Below are positions 8,599 to 17,810 of a DNA stretch of 64,000 nt, piece after piece. Both the position numbers and the translations under genes were made by a program. Numbering within the stretch: position 1 is the first letter of the stretch; every line of letters starts with the position of its first letter. Source of the DNA: DASRHD01 sp035485575 (GTDB lineage Bacteria > Verrucomicrobiota > Verrucomicrobiia > Opitutales > Opitutaceae); NCBI GenBank assembly GCA_035485575.1, contig DATHNW010000016.1:62001-126000 (forward strand), in the 5' to 3' direction. The notes below the pieces were generated by a model, which worked only from the letters and a program-made list of their open reading frames with translations, made no database searches and had not been told where the DNA came from.

Positions 8599-9177
8599 TC
8601 AGGCGGCGAGGACTGATACGAGCCGGTCGGCTTGTTGTTGCAGAAAATCCGGCGAGCCGTCGTTCAGCAGAACGAAGTCAGCCAGCTCAATTTTTCGCGC
8701 CAAAGGCAGTTGCTTGAAAATTCGTTGCTCGGCGAGCGCGCGTGAGAGGCCGCGTTGCTCGAGCCGGGCGATTTGAAGAGACGAGTCTGAAGCCACGCAG
8801 AGGGTGAAATCAAACCAATTCTCCAGCTGTTTTTCGAAGAGCAAGGGCACTTCGACCACCCAATCGGCCTCCGGAGCCGCACCAAGCAGCGCACGCCAGC
8901 GCGCAAAAAGCCGCGGATGCGTAATCTCTTCAAGCCAGCGGAGGGCTGCCTCATCCGAAAATACGATTTCGGCGAGGTGCCCGCGTATGATCTGTCCGTC
9001 CGCCGCCAGGACACCGGGGCCGAAGCGCGCGCCGATGGCGGTGGCCACTTCGGGTTCGGTCAAGATTTCCGCACGCACGAGGGCGTCGGAGTCGATACGG
9101 CGAAAGCCACGTCGCTCCAGCATTTGGGCCGTGGTCGTTTTACCACAGCCCATTCCGCCGGTGAGTCCCAAAATCAT
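8599..9177 (-). CDS. coaE: Dephospho-CoA kinase
   Basis: CoaE phosphorylates dephospho-CoA on the 3'-OH of the ribose, the last step of coenzyme A synthesis. The 192-residue P-loop kinase shows Walker A in LTGGMGCGKTT at residues 5-15, the substrate motif RIDSDALVR, the helical lid (LEEITHPRLFARW) and VVEVPLLFEKQLENWFD. The ATG at 9177 places the P-loop at the usual distance from the N-terminus; an upstream TTG at 9192 adds five residues. It lies 45 bp before rho on the same strand and is divergent from the HD-domain gene. Confidence 0.96.
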   Translation of the reverse strand: MILGLTGGMGCGKTTTAQMLERRGFRRIDSDALVRAEILTEPEVATAIGARFGPGVLAADGQIIRGHLAEIVFSDEAALRWLEEITHPRLFARWRALLGAAPEADWVVEVPLLFEKQLENWFDFTLCVASDSSLQIARLEQRGLSRALAEQRIFKQLPLARKIELADFVLLNDGSPDFLQQQADRLVSVLAA

Positions 9178-9302
9178 CGCAGGCAAGCGCAAATAAACTG
9201 CCTATATAATTGGGCTTGCGCAAGTTTTGAGCAAACCAATAGTCACCGGCTCGCCGTCGGGCAACCGGCGGCGCCGCAGGCGTCAGTTTCGCCCAGCTGT
9301 TT

Positions 9303-10175
9303 ATGTTACCCGACATCGACACCAAAAGCGCTCCCGCCGTGGCCGCAGTGGCCCAGGCTGCTTTCCGAAAAATGTTCCCGCGCGCCAGCACGGGGCTCAT
9401 CGACCGGCTGTTTTTTGACGTGGAGCGGATGTTCACCGGCCGCTACTTGGACTATGGTGTGGCCGATCTGCGTTATCATGATTTTGAGCACACCCTGCAG
9501 GCGGCGCTCTGCTTTGTCCGTCTGCTGGCCGGCCGCCATGCGGCCCGGGCCCAGCCACGGCTCACCCCGCGCCAGGTCGAGCTCGGTCTTGCCGCCGTGC
9601 TGCTGCACGACTCGGGTTATTTGAAGCTCCGCAGCGACCGGGTCGGAACCGGCGCAAAATACACGCACGTGCATGTTTTGAAAAGCTGCGCCTTTACCGC
9701 CGCCTATCTGCCCTCCCTCGGCGTGACGCCGAACGAACTCGGCGGCGTGCTGGGCGCCATCCGTTGCACCGGCCCGAGCGGCGACATCGCGCAACTCCAC
9801 TTCGATACCGCCAGCGAACGCATGATCGGCTGCGCCCTGGCCACGGCCGACTACCTCGGCCAGATGGCGGCGCCCGATTATCCCGATGAGATGGAAATTC
9901 TCTTCAGCGAATTCCGCGAAGCCGACGAGTTCGCCAACGTGCCGGCCGGCCAGCGCGAATTCAAATCCGTCGATGAGCTGACCGCACGCACGCCCGCCTT
10001 CTGGCAGCGCATCGTTTTTCCCAAGCTCGAGACCCAATACCAGGGCCTTTACCGCTTTCTCGCCCAACCCTACCCGCACGGTCCCAATCCCTATCTGGCC
10101 GCCGTCAAGCGCAACATCGCCGTCATTAGCGCCCGTCTCCCTCAAAAAAAATCTCGCGCACGGCCGAAAGCATGA
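9303..10175 (+). CDS. HD-superfamily metal-dependent phosphohydrolase
   Basis: A 290-residue single-domain HD protein. Metal ligands appear in YHDFEHTLQAA (near 58) and VLLHDSGY (near 104), followed by a His-rich stretch, YTHVHVLKS. The YHxxxH then HDxxx spacing recalls the signature of class I cyclic-nucleotide phosphodiesterases, but the overall length and lack of sensory domains leave the substrate open. There is no signal peptide. It sits 16 bp upstream of comM on the same strand and is probably co-transcribed with it. The C-terminus ends in a basic tail (PQKKSRARPKA). Confidence 0.85.
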   Translation: MLPDIDTKSAPAVAAVAQAAFRKMFPRASTGLIDRLFFDVERMFTGRYLDYGVADLRYHDFEHTLQAALCFVRLLAGRHAARAQPRLTPRQVELGLAAVLLHDSGYLKLRSDRVGTGAKYTHVHVLKSCAFTAAYLPSLGVTPNELGGVLGAIRCTGPSGDIAQLHFDTASERMIGCALATADYLGQMAAPDYPDEMEILFSEFREADEFANVPAGQREFKSVDELTARTPAFWQRIVFPKLETQYQGLYRFLAQPYPHGPNPYLAAVKRNIAVISARLPQKKSRARPKA

Positions 10176-10191
10176 CGGACTTCTGCGCCGC

Positions 10192-11730
<1,539 letters not shown>

Positions 11731-11909
11731 ACAACCGGGTTAAAGCTGACCCACACGAGGACAAGCGCAGCGAAAACGGTGCCAGCCTGTCCGCGTTGAG
11801 CCTGGGGCTGTCACCCCCGTATTTAATCTACGCACCTTTAACAATACGTAGTCGCGTCCTGCGTCGCAGCCAAGTACCTGAAGCGTCTGAGACGCGGTGA
11901 AGGTCTTCG

Positions 11910-12335
11910 TTAGGGGCGGCGGGGTAGCGGCGGGACGACAGTGTAATACCCGACTGTCACAACACTCGGATACAGATTGACGTACCCAGTATAGGCAATC
12001 GCCTGGAGTTTCGCAGTATAAGTATAAGCAGCCAGAGAGAGATAGACCGGGCCAGAGTAAAGGGTGCCCGAAGTAGTCGTCGGCGGAGGCGTGGCTGGGT
12101 CAGTTGAAATGACATAGCGAATATAGGCGCCGCTGGTGGCCGAGGTGATCACAACTGGAGGGAAATAAGAAACGTAAGTGCCGGGTGGAGGCGAAAAGAC
12201 CGGAGCGGACACTTGCTGGTAGGGTATTATAATGTGGTTTTGGCCAAAGGCGCGAGACGAAGCGAACATGAGGCAACTGAGCAGCGTCGCGGCTGCCAGG
12301 GAGAGCAATTTGGGCTTGGCATGCATAGTTTTCAT
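11910..12335 (-). CDS. Small secreted protein, chitobiase/hexosaminidase C-terminal-like beta-sandwich
   Basis: A 141-residue exported protein. A signal peptide (basic MHAKPK, hydrophobic LLSLAAATLLSCLMFA, cleavage near FGQ) precedes one beta-sandwich module. The module reads PVFSPPPGTYVSYFPPVVIT, then SGAYIRYVISTD, TLYSGPVYL and YTAKLQAIAYTGY, which matches the CHB_HEX_C_1 pattern (PxFSPxxGTY, IxYTxDGSxP, YxGPI, LKAxA). Such modules normally sit at the end of large surface or carbohydrate-active proteins, so a free-standing single copy is unusual. It is convergent with comM and divergent from the IclR gene. Role unknown; possibly adhesive or a remnant. Confidence 0.8.
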   Translation of the reverse strand: MKTMHAKPKLLSLAAATLLSCLMFASSRAFGQNHIIIPYQQVSAPVFSPPPGTYVSYFPPVVITSATSGAYIRYVISTDPATPPPTTTSGTLYSGPVYLSLAAYTYTAKLQAIAYTGYVNLYPSVVTVGYYTVVPPLPRRP

Positions 12336-12671
12336 CTTTCGGGAGGGCTTAGGGTGGTTGGCGCGAAGCAGGAATGCGCAAAGTTCACTAATGAATTATT
12401 GGTTCATAAGCGAATTTATCTGCAAATTGCTGTCAACTGGAAATCTCTTTTCGAACGGTCAAACTGAAGGCCATTCGCCAAAATTCAGGCCATGGGAGCT
12501 CACACCCGGAAGAGTCGGCCCTTGAGCATCCGCAAACTCTCGCAGGGTGGTTCCGACAAATTTACCGGTGAGCCCGGACGTCCACGCCAGGCGCGAAGCA
12601 GTCGGGATGGCATCCCCCGCATCTTACTCGGCAGGAACTTGATTCTTAATGCGATTTGACTCAGCCTGCGT
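12336..12671. other. 336-bp divergent intergenic region with small inverted repeats
   Basis: No gene seen. It separates the secreted mini-protein (leftward) from the IclR gene (rightward) and is visibly AT-richer than its surroundings at 12385-12460. Around 12389 there is ATGAA-N7-TTCAT. At 12438-12454, TGGAAATCTCTTTTCGA loosely resembles the E. coli IclR operator half-sites. Both are weak candidates for autoregulatory sites. Confidence 0.3.
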
Positions 12672-13466
12672 TTGCCGTCCCCAAAAGACCCCCATCACCA
12701 CCTCGTGGATAAATACGTTATTCCAAATCTGAGAAATGCCTGCCGCATTCTCAAACACCTCGGCCAGAATAACTCCGGATTAATCGCAAAAGAAATCGCG
12801 CAGGACCTCTCTTTGCCTGCAACGACTACGTTGCGCATCATGAATACCCTGTACCTCGAAGGGCTGGTGCGAAAAGATCGTGGTAACTATTATTATCTGG
12901 GCCCAGTCTTGATGTATCTCGGCAACGCGGCCCTGGCTTCAACGGAGCTGCTTGTGCTGGCGCAGCCTGCTCTGCAAAAGCTCACCGGGCAAACAGGTGA
13001 AACTTCCCATCTGGCGGTTCCGTGCGATAATCGCGCCCTCATCGTTGCGGTCCGGGCCAGCCCCCATCCCTTGCGGGCGACTTCACGCCCCGGAACCTTG
13101 GTCGAACTGCACTGTTGTGCGACGGGGAAGGTTTTTCTCTCTTTCCTGCCGGATCAGCTGCAAAAATCCTACGGCGCCAGGCAGGCCATGACGAGCTATT
13201 CCCACCGCACAATCACGACCCATCGTGGCTTGAAAAAAGAAATCGAGCTCACGCGCAAACGCGGCTACGGTTTCGATAATGAGGAGTGTCACATCGGAGT
13301 ACGCTGCCTGGCCGCGCCCGTGCATAATTCGGACGGATCCGTGATCGCAGCAATGGGCATCACTGCAGCCTTGGCGCGTTTCCCCCTCGATCGAATGCCT
13401 GAGGTTGCCCGGCATGTGCAAGCGACCGCGCGCGAACTTTCGCAGAGCCTCGGCTATTCCGGATAA
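12672..13466 (+). CDS. IclR-family transcriptional regulator
   Basis: A 264-residue regulator with an N-terminal winged HTH (about 18-75: NACRILKHLG, then GLIAKEIAQDLSLPATTTLRIMNTL and the wing GNYYYLGP) and a C-terminal effector-binding GAF-like domain. The latter carries the usual TGETSHLAV, HCCATGKVFLSFLP, TRKRGYGFDNEECHIGVRCLAAPV and GITAAL segments. IclR proteins usually control sugar or aromatic catabolism near their own gene. Here the neighbours are glycosyltransferase-like membrane proteins and an MFS transporter, so the target is unclear. The start is uncertain: TTG at 12672, or GTG at 12705 eleven codons later; neither has a Shine-Dalgarno site. Confidence 0.88.
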   Translation: MPSPKDPHHHLVDKYVIPNLRNACRILKHLGQNNSGLIAKEIAQDLSLPATTTLRIMNTLYLEGLVRKDRGNYYYLGPVLMYLGNAALASTELLVLAQPALQKLTGQTGETSHLAVPCDNRALIVAVRASPHPLRATSRPGTLVELHCCATGKVFLSFLPDQLQKSYGARQAMTSYSHRTITTHRGLKKEIELTRKRGYGFDNEECHIGVRCLAAPVHNSDGSVIAAMGITAALARFPLDRMPEVARHVQATARELSQSLGYSG

Positions 13467-13609
13467 GCCCATCTTAAAAGAGGAATAGCCACGAGTTCGT
13501 TGAGGGCTTCGATTCAATTTTTTTGGCAAACGCAAGAGGCTGATTTTTGTCCTCTTGTGCGGACGAATGAAAAGGAGCAGGGAACGGTAAAACCAAAGAT
13601 CAAGCCCGG

Positions 13610-15343
13610 CTATTGTGAGCCGGATAATTTGTCATCGGAATACGTGGCTTCCTGTGGCGAGCTGGATTGCATTTCGACCGTGGCTCGCACCCGTTCCAAA
13701 TTAATCCGGGCCTCTTCATAATCCGGCTTAATCCGCAGGGCCTTTGTGTATTCAACGACCGCCTCCGGCCCGCGGCCCATCATGAACAGGGCCGTTCCGA
13801 GATTGTTATGCGCCTTGGCAAAACCGGGGCTAAGCCGCACCGCCGCCTCAAAATGCGGCAGTGCCTCGGCAATCCGGCCCATTTGGGCCAGCGTACTGCC
13901 CAAATCGTACTGGGCCTCGGGATAATTGGGCCGGATCTGCAAAGCGATTTCGTTCTCCTTGATGGAATCCTCCAAGCGGCCGACATCGGACAGGGCCAGG
14001 GCCAGATTGTTATGTGCCACGGCGTTTTTCGGGCGCTTTGCCACGGTGTCACTCCAAATGGCCAGCCGGCTGCCGTAGTCTTCGTTGCGCAGCGAAGTGA
14101 GCAGGCCCAAAACGATGACTAGCACCAGACTGACTGCCGATGTCAGGTAAAAGGCCAGGTGATGCCGCTTGGCCAGATGATAACCGCCCAGGACAATCAC
14201 CGCGATCACCGGAGCCAGCGCGAGGTACATGCGGTGTTCCACAATCATCTGCGTTGTTCCGGGCAGCAGCGAGGTCGGGGCGAGAATCGAAAAAAACCAG
14301 AAGCCGGCGAAGCCCAGCACCGGCCAGCGCCATAATGCGGCAATTGTGCCGGCCACCAAGGGGATGACGACCAGGGCATAGGGCACCACTTGCAGCACAT
14401 CATCGAACCAGAATCTTCCGTATTCGAAAATCAGCCCACGCGGCCAGATCGAAAGCCAGAGATAGCGCGCAATCGCCTTGCATTGGGTAAGGGCATAGGC
14501 CCACCAAGAGATGCCAACGTTAAAGCCGACAGCCCCGCTGCGATTGCCGCCTGTGGCCACGACCAGATAAATCAGCAGCAGCCAGGTGGCCGCCAGTCCG
14601 GCATAGACCCGCGAACGCTTGCTCAAGGCTTCCTTAAACGACCCGGCGACAAACGTCCGGTCGTAGAGCAATATGATCAATGGGGCGGAAACCATCACCT
14701 CCTTGCTGGCCATGCCCAGGAGACACGCCAAAATCGAAAGGGCATACCAGATGGGCGTGGCCGATCGCCCGGTTCCACGGATGAAGCAATACAAAGCCAG
14801 CAGGTAAAACATGGCCATCATCGATTCGGCCCGCTGGATGGTATAAGTCACCGCCTCGGTTTGCAGCGGATGAAGGGTCCAGAAGATCGCCACCAGCAAT
14901 GCCAGGGGCAGCTCGGCGTTTTTAAAATGCTCATTCAATACGGGCTGTTGCAACGTCCGGCGCACAATGCCGAACAGGGCCAGCCCGGCAAAAATATGGA
15001 TGAGTATGTTCAGCAGATGGTAGCCCTCGACCGAGGTGCCGCCGAGGGCGTAATTGATGGCCAGGGAAAGATTGACCAATGGCCGGCCACCCGCGCTTGA
15101 TTCCGGTGGCGGCGTCAGCACTGATGGCGAAAGCTGCTTGATCGTCGGGTTCTCCAGAATCGCCTGCCGGTCGTCATAGATGAATGGAACCGAAAAACTG
15201 TTATGATATGAAATGATTACGCCGATTATGATGATGCCCGCGCAAAGAAGTATGGCGCTTCGGGATTTTCGAAACGAGGGCTTGGCCGGCGCGGCTTCGG
15301 GCGACATTTGCCCAGACCGCGGTGCTTGTCGTCGGTTGGCCAT
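13610..15343 (-). CDS. TMTC-like membrane protein with three C-terminal TPRs (putative GT-C glycosyltransferase)
   Basis: The 577-residue protein has about ten membrane helices followed by three 34-residue TPRs (starting AVAHNNLALALSDVG, PEAQYDLGSTLAQMG and AKAHNNLGTALFMMG) and a partial fourth. The first periplasmic loop carries YHNSFSVPFIYDDRQAI, the acidic DD motif seen in TMTC/DUF1736 proteins, which in animals are O-mannosyltransferases. Other hallmarks are HPLQTEAVTY and PTSLLPGTTQMIVEHRMY. Expected role: transfer of a lipid-linked sugar to protein on the periplasmic side, with the TPRs as acceptor or scaffold domain; this is family inference. Its membrane part is very similar to that of the gene at 17811-19937. 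A good sigma-70-like promoter lies upstream. Confidence 0.88.
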   Translation of the reverse strand: MANRRQAPRSGQMSPEAAPAKPSFRKSRSAILLCAGIIIIGVIISYHNSFSVPFIYDDRQAILENPTIKQLSPSVLTPPPESSAGGRPLVNLSLAINYALGGTSVEGYHLLNILIHIFAGLALFGIVRRTLQQPVLNEHFKNAELPLALLVAIFWTLHPLQTEAVTYTIQRAESMMAMFYLLALYCFIRGTGRSATPIWYALSILACLLGMASKEVMVSAPLIILLYDRTFVAGSFKEALSKRSRVYAGLAATWLLLIYLVVATGGNRSGAVGFNVGISWWAYALTQCKAIARYLWLSIWPRGLIFEYGRFWFDDVLQVVPYALVVIPLVAGTIAALWRWPVLGFAGFWFFSILAPTSLLPGTTQMIVEHRMYLALAPVIAVIVLGGYHLAKRHHLAFYLTSAVSLVLVIVLGLLTSLRNEDYGSRLAIWSDTVAKRPKNAVAHNNLALALSDVGRLEDSIKENEIALQIRPNYPEAQYDLGSTLAQMGRIAEALPHFEAAVRLSPGFAKAHNNLGTALFMMGRGPEAVVEYTKALRIKPDYEEARINLERVRATVEMQSSSPQEATYSDDKLSGSQ

Positions 15344-15451
15344 ATCAATAGGGTATTATACTCAATAACAGGTAGCGAGTCGCGGCGGTCAATTTTGTTT
15401 TTGAAACGATTCGGCGGTAAAATGGGTTTCTGGTCGGATAATCCACAAACT

Positions 15452-15480
15452 ATTATATATCAGACACTTATATTTTGTAA
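15452..15480 (-). promoter_or_regulatory. Sigma-70-like promoter TTACAA-N17-TATAAT upstream of the TMTC-like gene
   Basis: On the minus strand the -35 TTACAA (15475-15480) and the perfect -10 TATAAT (15452-15457) are exactly 17 bp apart in the most AT-rich stretch of the window. Predicted initiation near 15445 would give a leader of about 100 nt to the ATG at 15343. A second TATAAT lies at 15355-15360, only 11 nt from the ATG, but has no -35 partner. Confidence 0.55.
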
Positions 15481-15602
15481 TAAAGCCGTGATTTACCGGG
15501 TTGGATACCATTCGCTTCAAGCCAGTAATTCCCGGCGGTTGCCGGGCCGGAATCCAAACGGCCAGTGAAGCGGAAAAAATTGCGGCGCTTCCTGCCCCGT
15601 CC

Positions 15603-17654
15603 TTATCTCCGGTCGATTGCCAATTCTTGCAACTCGGCGGGCGGACCTTGGAGCGCCGCCTGGAGCGCCGCCGCATCAAGTTTGAAAATCAGGATCGAAT
15701 AGCCGATGCTGTCGTCCGGCTGGCGATTGTGGCGCAGCCAGGCATAAAGCCGGGCGGCGCGCAGCAACTCAAGGTTGCCATATTGTTCGTCCCAGTACTT
15801 CTGCGGATATTTTTCGAGGAGCGCGGCATGGGCGGAAGCATTCCCGCCGGCTTGCTCCAGAATCTGCATGTTGGTTAATTCCTGCTGGTAAGCGTTCTCG
15901 TAGATCGGGCTCCACGGACCAAAGGTCAGCGGATTGATGCTCTCCAGTAGCGAGGCGCTGATGGCATAAATCCCGGGTGTGAGCGGATAGGTTTCCCGCG
16001 GCCGCCAGTCGAAGACCCCCGGCAGACGCTTGCTTTGTATGCCGTAATATTCCGGACTGCCCGTGCCAAAATAGGCGAAAAAAACCTGGGCGTGCCCGCC
16101 GGGGTTGTTGACCGCAAGCCAGTGCTGGAGACCCGGCAGATCCATGCCCCAGTCCAGCGAACTGTCGATGAGATGGTGGTAGGCTCGGGACGGGCCCCCA
16201 TCGATAAAATTAAAATAGGCGAGGTAGTGCGGGCGGATAGAGAACGAGTCGAATGCATGCCACAGGATCAGCAGGATCACGGAAGCTCTGGCCCAAATGG
16301 CACGCGCCGGCCACCATAGAGCCGCCGAGCCGGCAAGCACGTAGAGCACCGGGTAAAGCGGAAGGATATGGCGATGGCCTATATTGATATTTTGCCTCAT
16401 CGCCACGACTGCATAAACGACAAACAAGGCGAGCAACGGAGTGGCGGCGTAGAAGGAGGGCGCCTCACTGGTCTGACCAGCCGGCTTTTCCGCCACCTGC
16501 CGCCGGCGCCGGTACCACCAGCCGGCAAATCCCAATGGCAAAAGGAGCAGCAATCCGGGCGACGTTTTCACCAGAAAGGCATACGGAAAAAACATTCGCC
16601 AGCCGCCTATTTTCCATTGGCCGTTCAGGAACGTCTGCCGTTCCCTGATTTCGCCCAAAAGCGCCTCGTTGCCCTTCAGGTAACCCTCCGGAAGAAAATG
16701 CCAGCGGTAGCACCAGCCCAGAGCAGAGGAAATGGGCGGAGAGATCGGCGTGGCGTTGGGATTGGCGTGATAAAATCCCAATCCCTCGTCAGCCGGATTG
16801 GCGCGGGCCAAATATCGGAAATCGTAGTTGGCCCAGACCGCCGCCCAGCCAAAGATCATGTGCGCCGCCATCAGTCCCGCCACGATCGCAGCCTGCCCCT
16901 TGCGGGTGGCGATGGCCCGCTCGTGGCCGAACTTCCATTTCAGCGGGCCACCCTGGATGAAGCGCACCAGTAGCATGACGGCTGTGATCGGAACGATCAA
17001 TATGGCGGTCATTTTGGACAGCAGGAGCACCCCGACCGCCACCAGGCTGATTATCAACCATCCCCAGGTTACTTCATGGAGCAGTTTCCATACGCACCAA
17101 GTGGAGGCAAAAAGGGCGAGCGCAAGCGACAGATCGGACGTGATGAGCGCGCCATGTGCCAGCATTTCAGGGCTGAAAACAAAAAGACCCAAAGCCAGCA
17201 GTCCTCCGGCCGGGCCAAACAACGATCGGGCGCAGAGGAACACCAGCAAGCCCAAGGCCACGCCGAGAAGTGCCACCATCGTCCGCCCCTCCCCCAGCAG
17301 CACGGCGGGGTCATTGCCGCTTTGGAACAAAAACTCAAAACCCAGAACATAGGCTTCACCCTGTCGCCACATCGGATCCGTCGTGGGTGGAAACTTGGGC
17401 CGTGAAAACAGCAACGGAAGTGTCGCCCAACGCTTGATGAAGTCCCCGTTGGCCGTTTCCATCCGAAAATCCCGGTTCAGCCAGTTGTCATAGCCGATGG
17501 CGAGGTGCTCCGTCTCATCGAAAGCCGGTCCTTTCTCCCTTGCCGCGCTGAGAGCCATGATGAAATACAGCCCCAGCAACACGGCAACAGTTCCCCAGGC
17601 TGATTTCGCAATGGGGCCGGTCACAGGGGTGGTCTTCGTCGGGGCGGACACCAT
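15603..17654 (-). CDS. GT39/PMT-like family integral membrane glycosyltransferase
   Basis: A multi-pass protein of 683 aa with about ten predicted membrane helices. The first large loop holds the acidic pair of GT-C enzymes in GPAFDETEHLAIGY. A later loop has MLAHGALITSDLSLAL, the second conserved acidic site of ArnT/PMT_2 proteins. INIGHRHILPLYPVLYVL resembles the RYLLP-type motif. Enzymes of this class move sugars from polyprenyl phosphate to lipid A or protein at the periplasmic face. It lies between two TMTC-like genes on the same strand. I chose the ATG at 17654; a TTG at 17693 would add 13 residues. Donor and acceptor are unknown. Confidence 0.87.
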   Translation of the reverse strand: MVSAPTKTTPVTGPIAKSAWGTVAVLLGLYFIMALSAAREKGPAFDETEHLAIGYDNWLNRDFRMETANGDFIKRWATLPLLFSRPKFPPTTDPMWRQGEAYVLGFEFLFQSGNDPAVLLGEGRTMVALLGVALGLLVFLCARSLFGPAGGLLALGLFVFSPEMLAHGALITSDLSLALALFASTWCVWKLLHEVTWGWLIISLVAVGVLLLSKMTAILIVPITAVMLLVRFIQGGPLKWKFGHERAIATRKGQAAIVAGLMAAHMIFGWAAVWANYDFRYLARANPADEGLGFYHANPNATPISPPISSALGWCYRWHFLPEGYLKGNEALLGEIRERQTFLNGQWKIGGWRMFFPYAFLVKTSPGLLLLLPLGFAGWWYRRRRQVAEKPAGQTSEAPSFYAATPLLALFVVYAVVAMRQNINIGHRHILPLYPVLYVLAGSAALWWPARAIWARASVILLILWHAFDSFSIRPHYLAYFNFIDGGPSRAYHHLIDSSLDWGMDLPGLQHWLAVNNPGGHAQVFFAYFGTGSPEYYGIQSKRLPGVFDWRPRETYPLTPGIYAISASLLESINPLTFGPWSPIYENAYQQELTNMQILEQAGGNASAHAALLEKYPQKYWDEQYGNLELLRAARLYAWLRHNRQPDDSIGYSILIFKLDAAALQAALQGPPAELQELAIDRR

Positions 17655-17810
17655 CACCGCTTTACTAGAAACCGGTCTGATGGCCAGTGGCAAACCGCTG
17701 CTGCTGGTGCATCCACTCTACGCCGGCGCACCACCTGCGGCAGGGAACCAGAAAATCCCGGCCTGACCGAATCCTGTTTACTGGAACCCATCGCGATACG
17801 CGCCACTGCA

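Noticed and set aside
11883..11895. GCGTCTGAGACGC palindrome between comM and the secreted mini-protein
   Set aside because: Six-bp arms with a one-base centre cannot fold as a terminator hairpin, there is no T-run, and it lies at convergent 3' ends where an operator is unlikely.
12438..12454. TGGAAATCTCTTTTCGA as an IclR autoregulatory operator
   Set aside because: Only one half-site matches the E. coli consensus well and IclR-family operators vary widely, so it is noted only as a weak candidate within the intergenic description.
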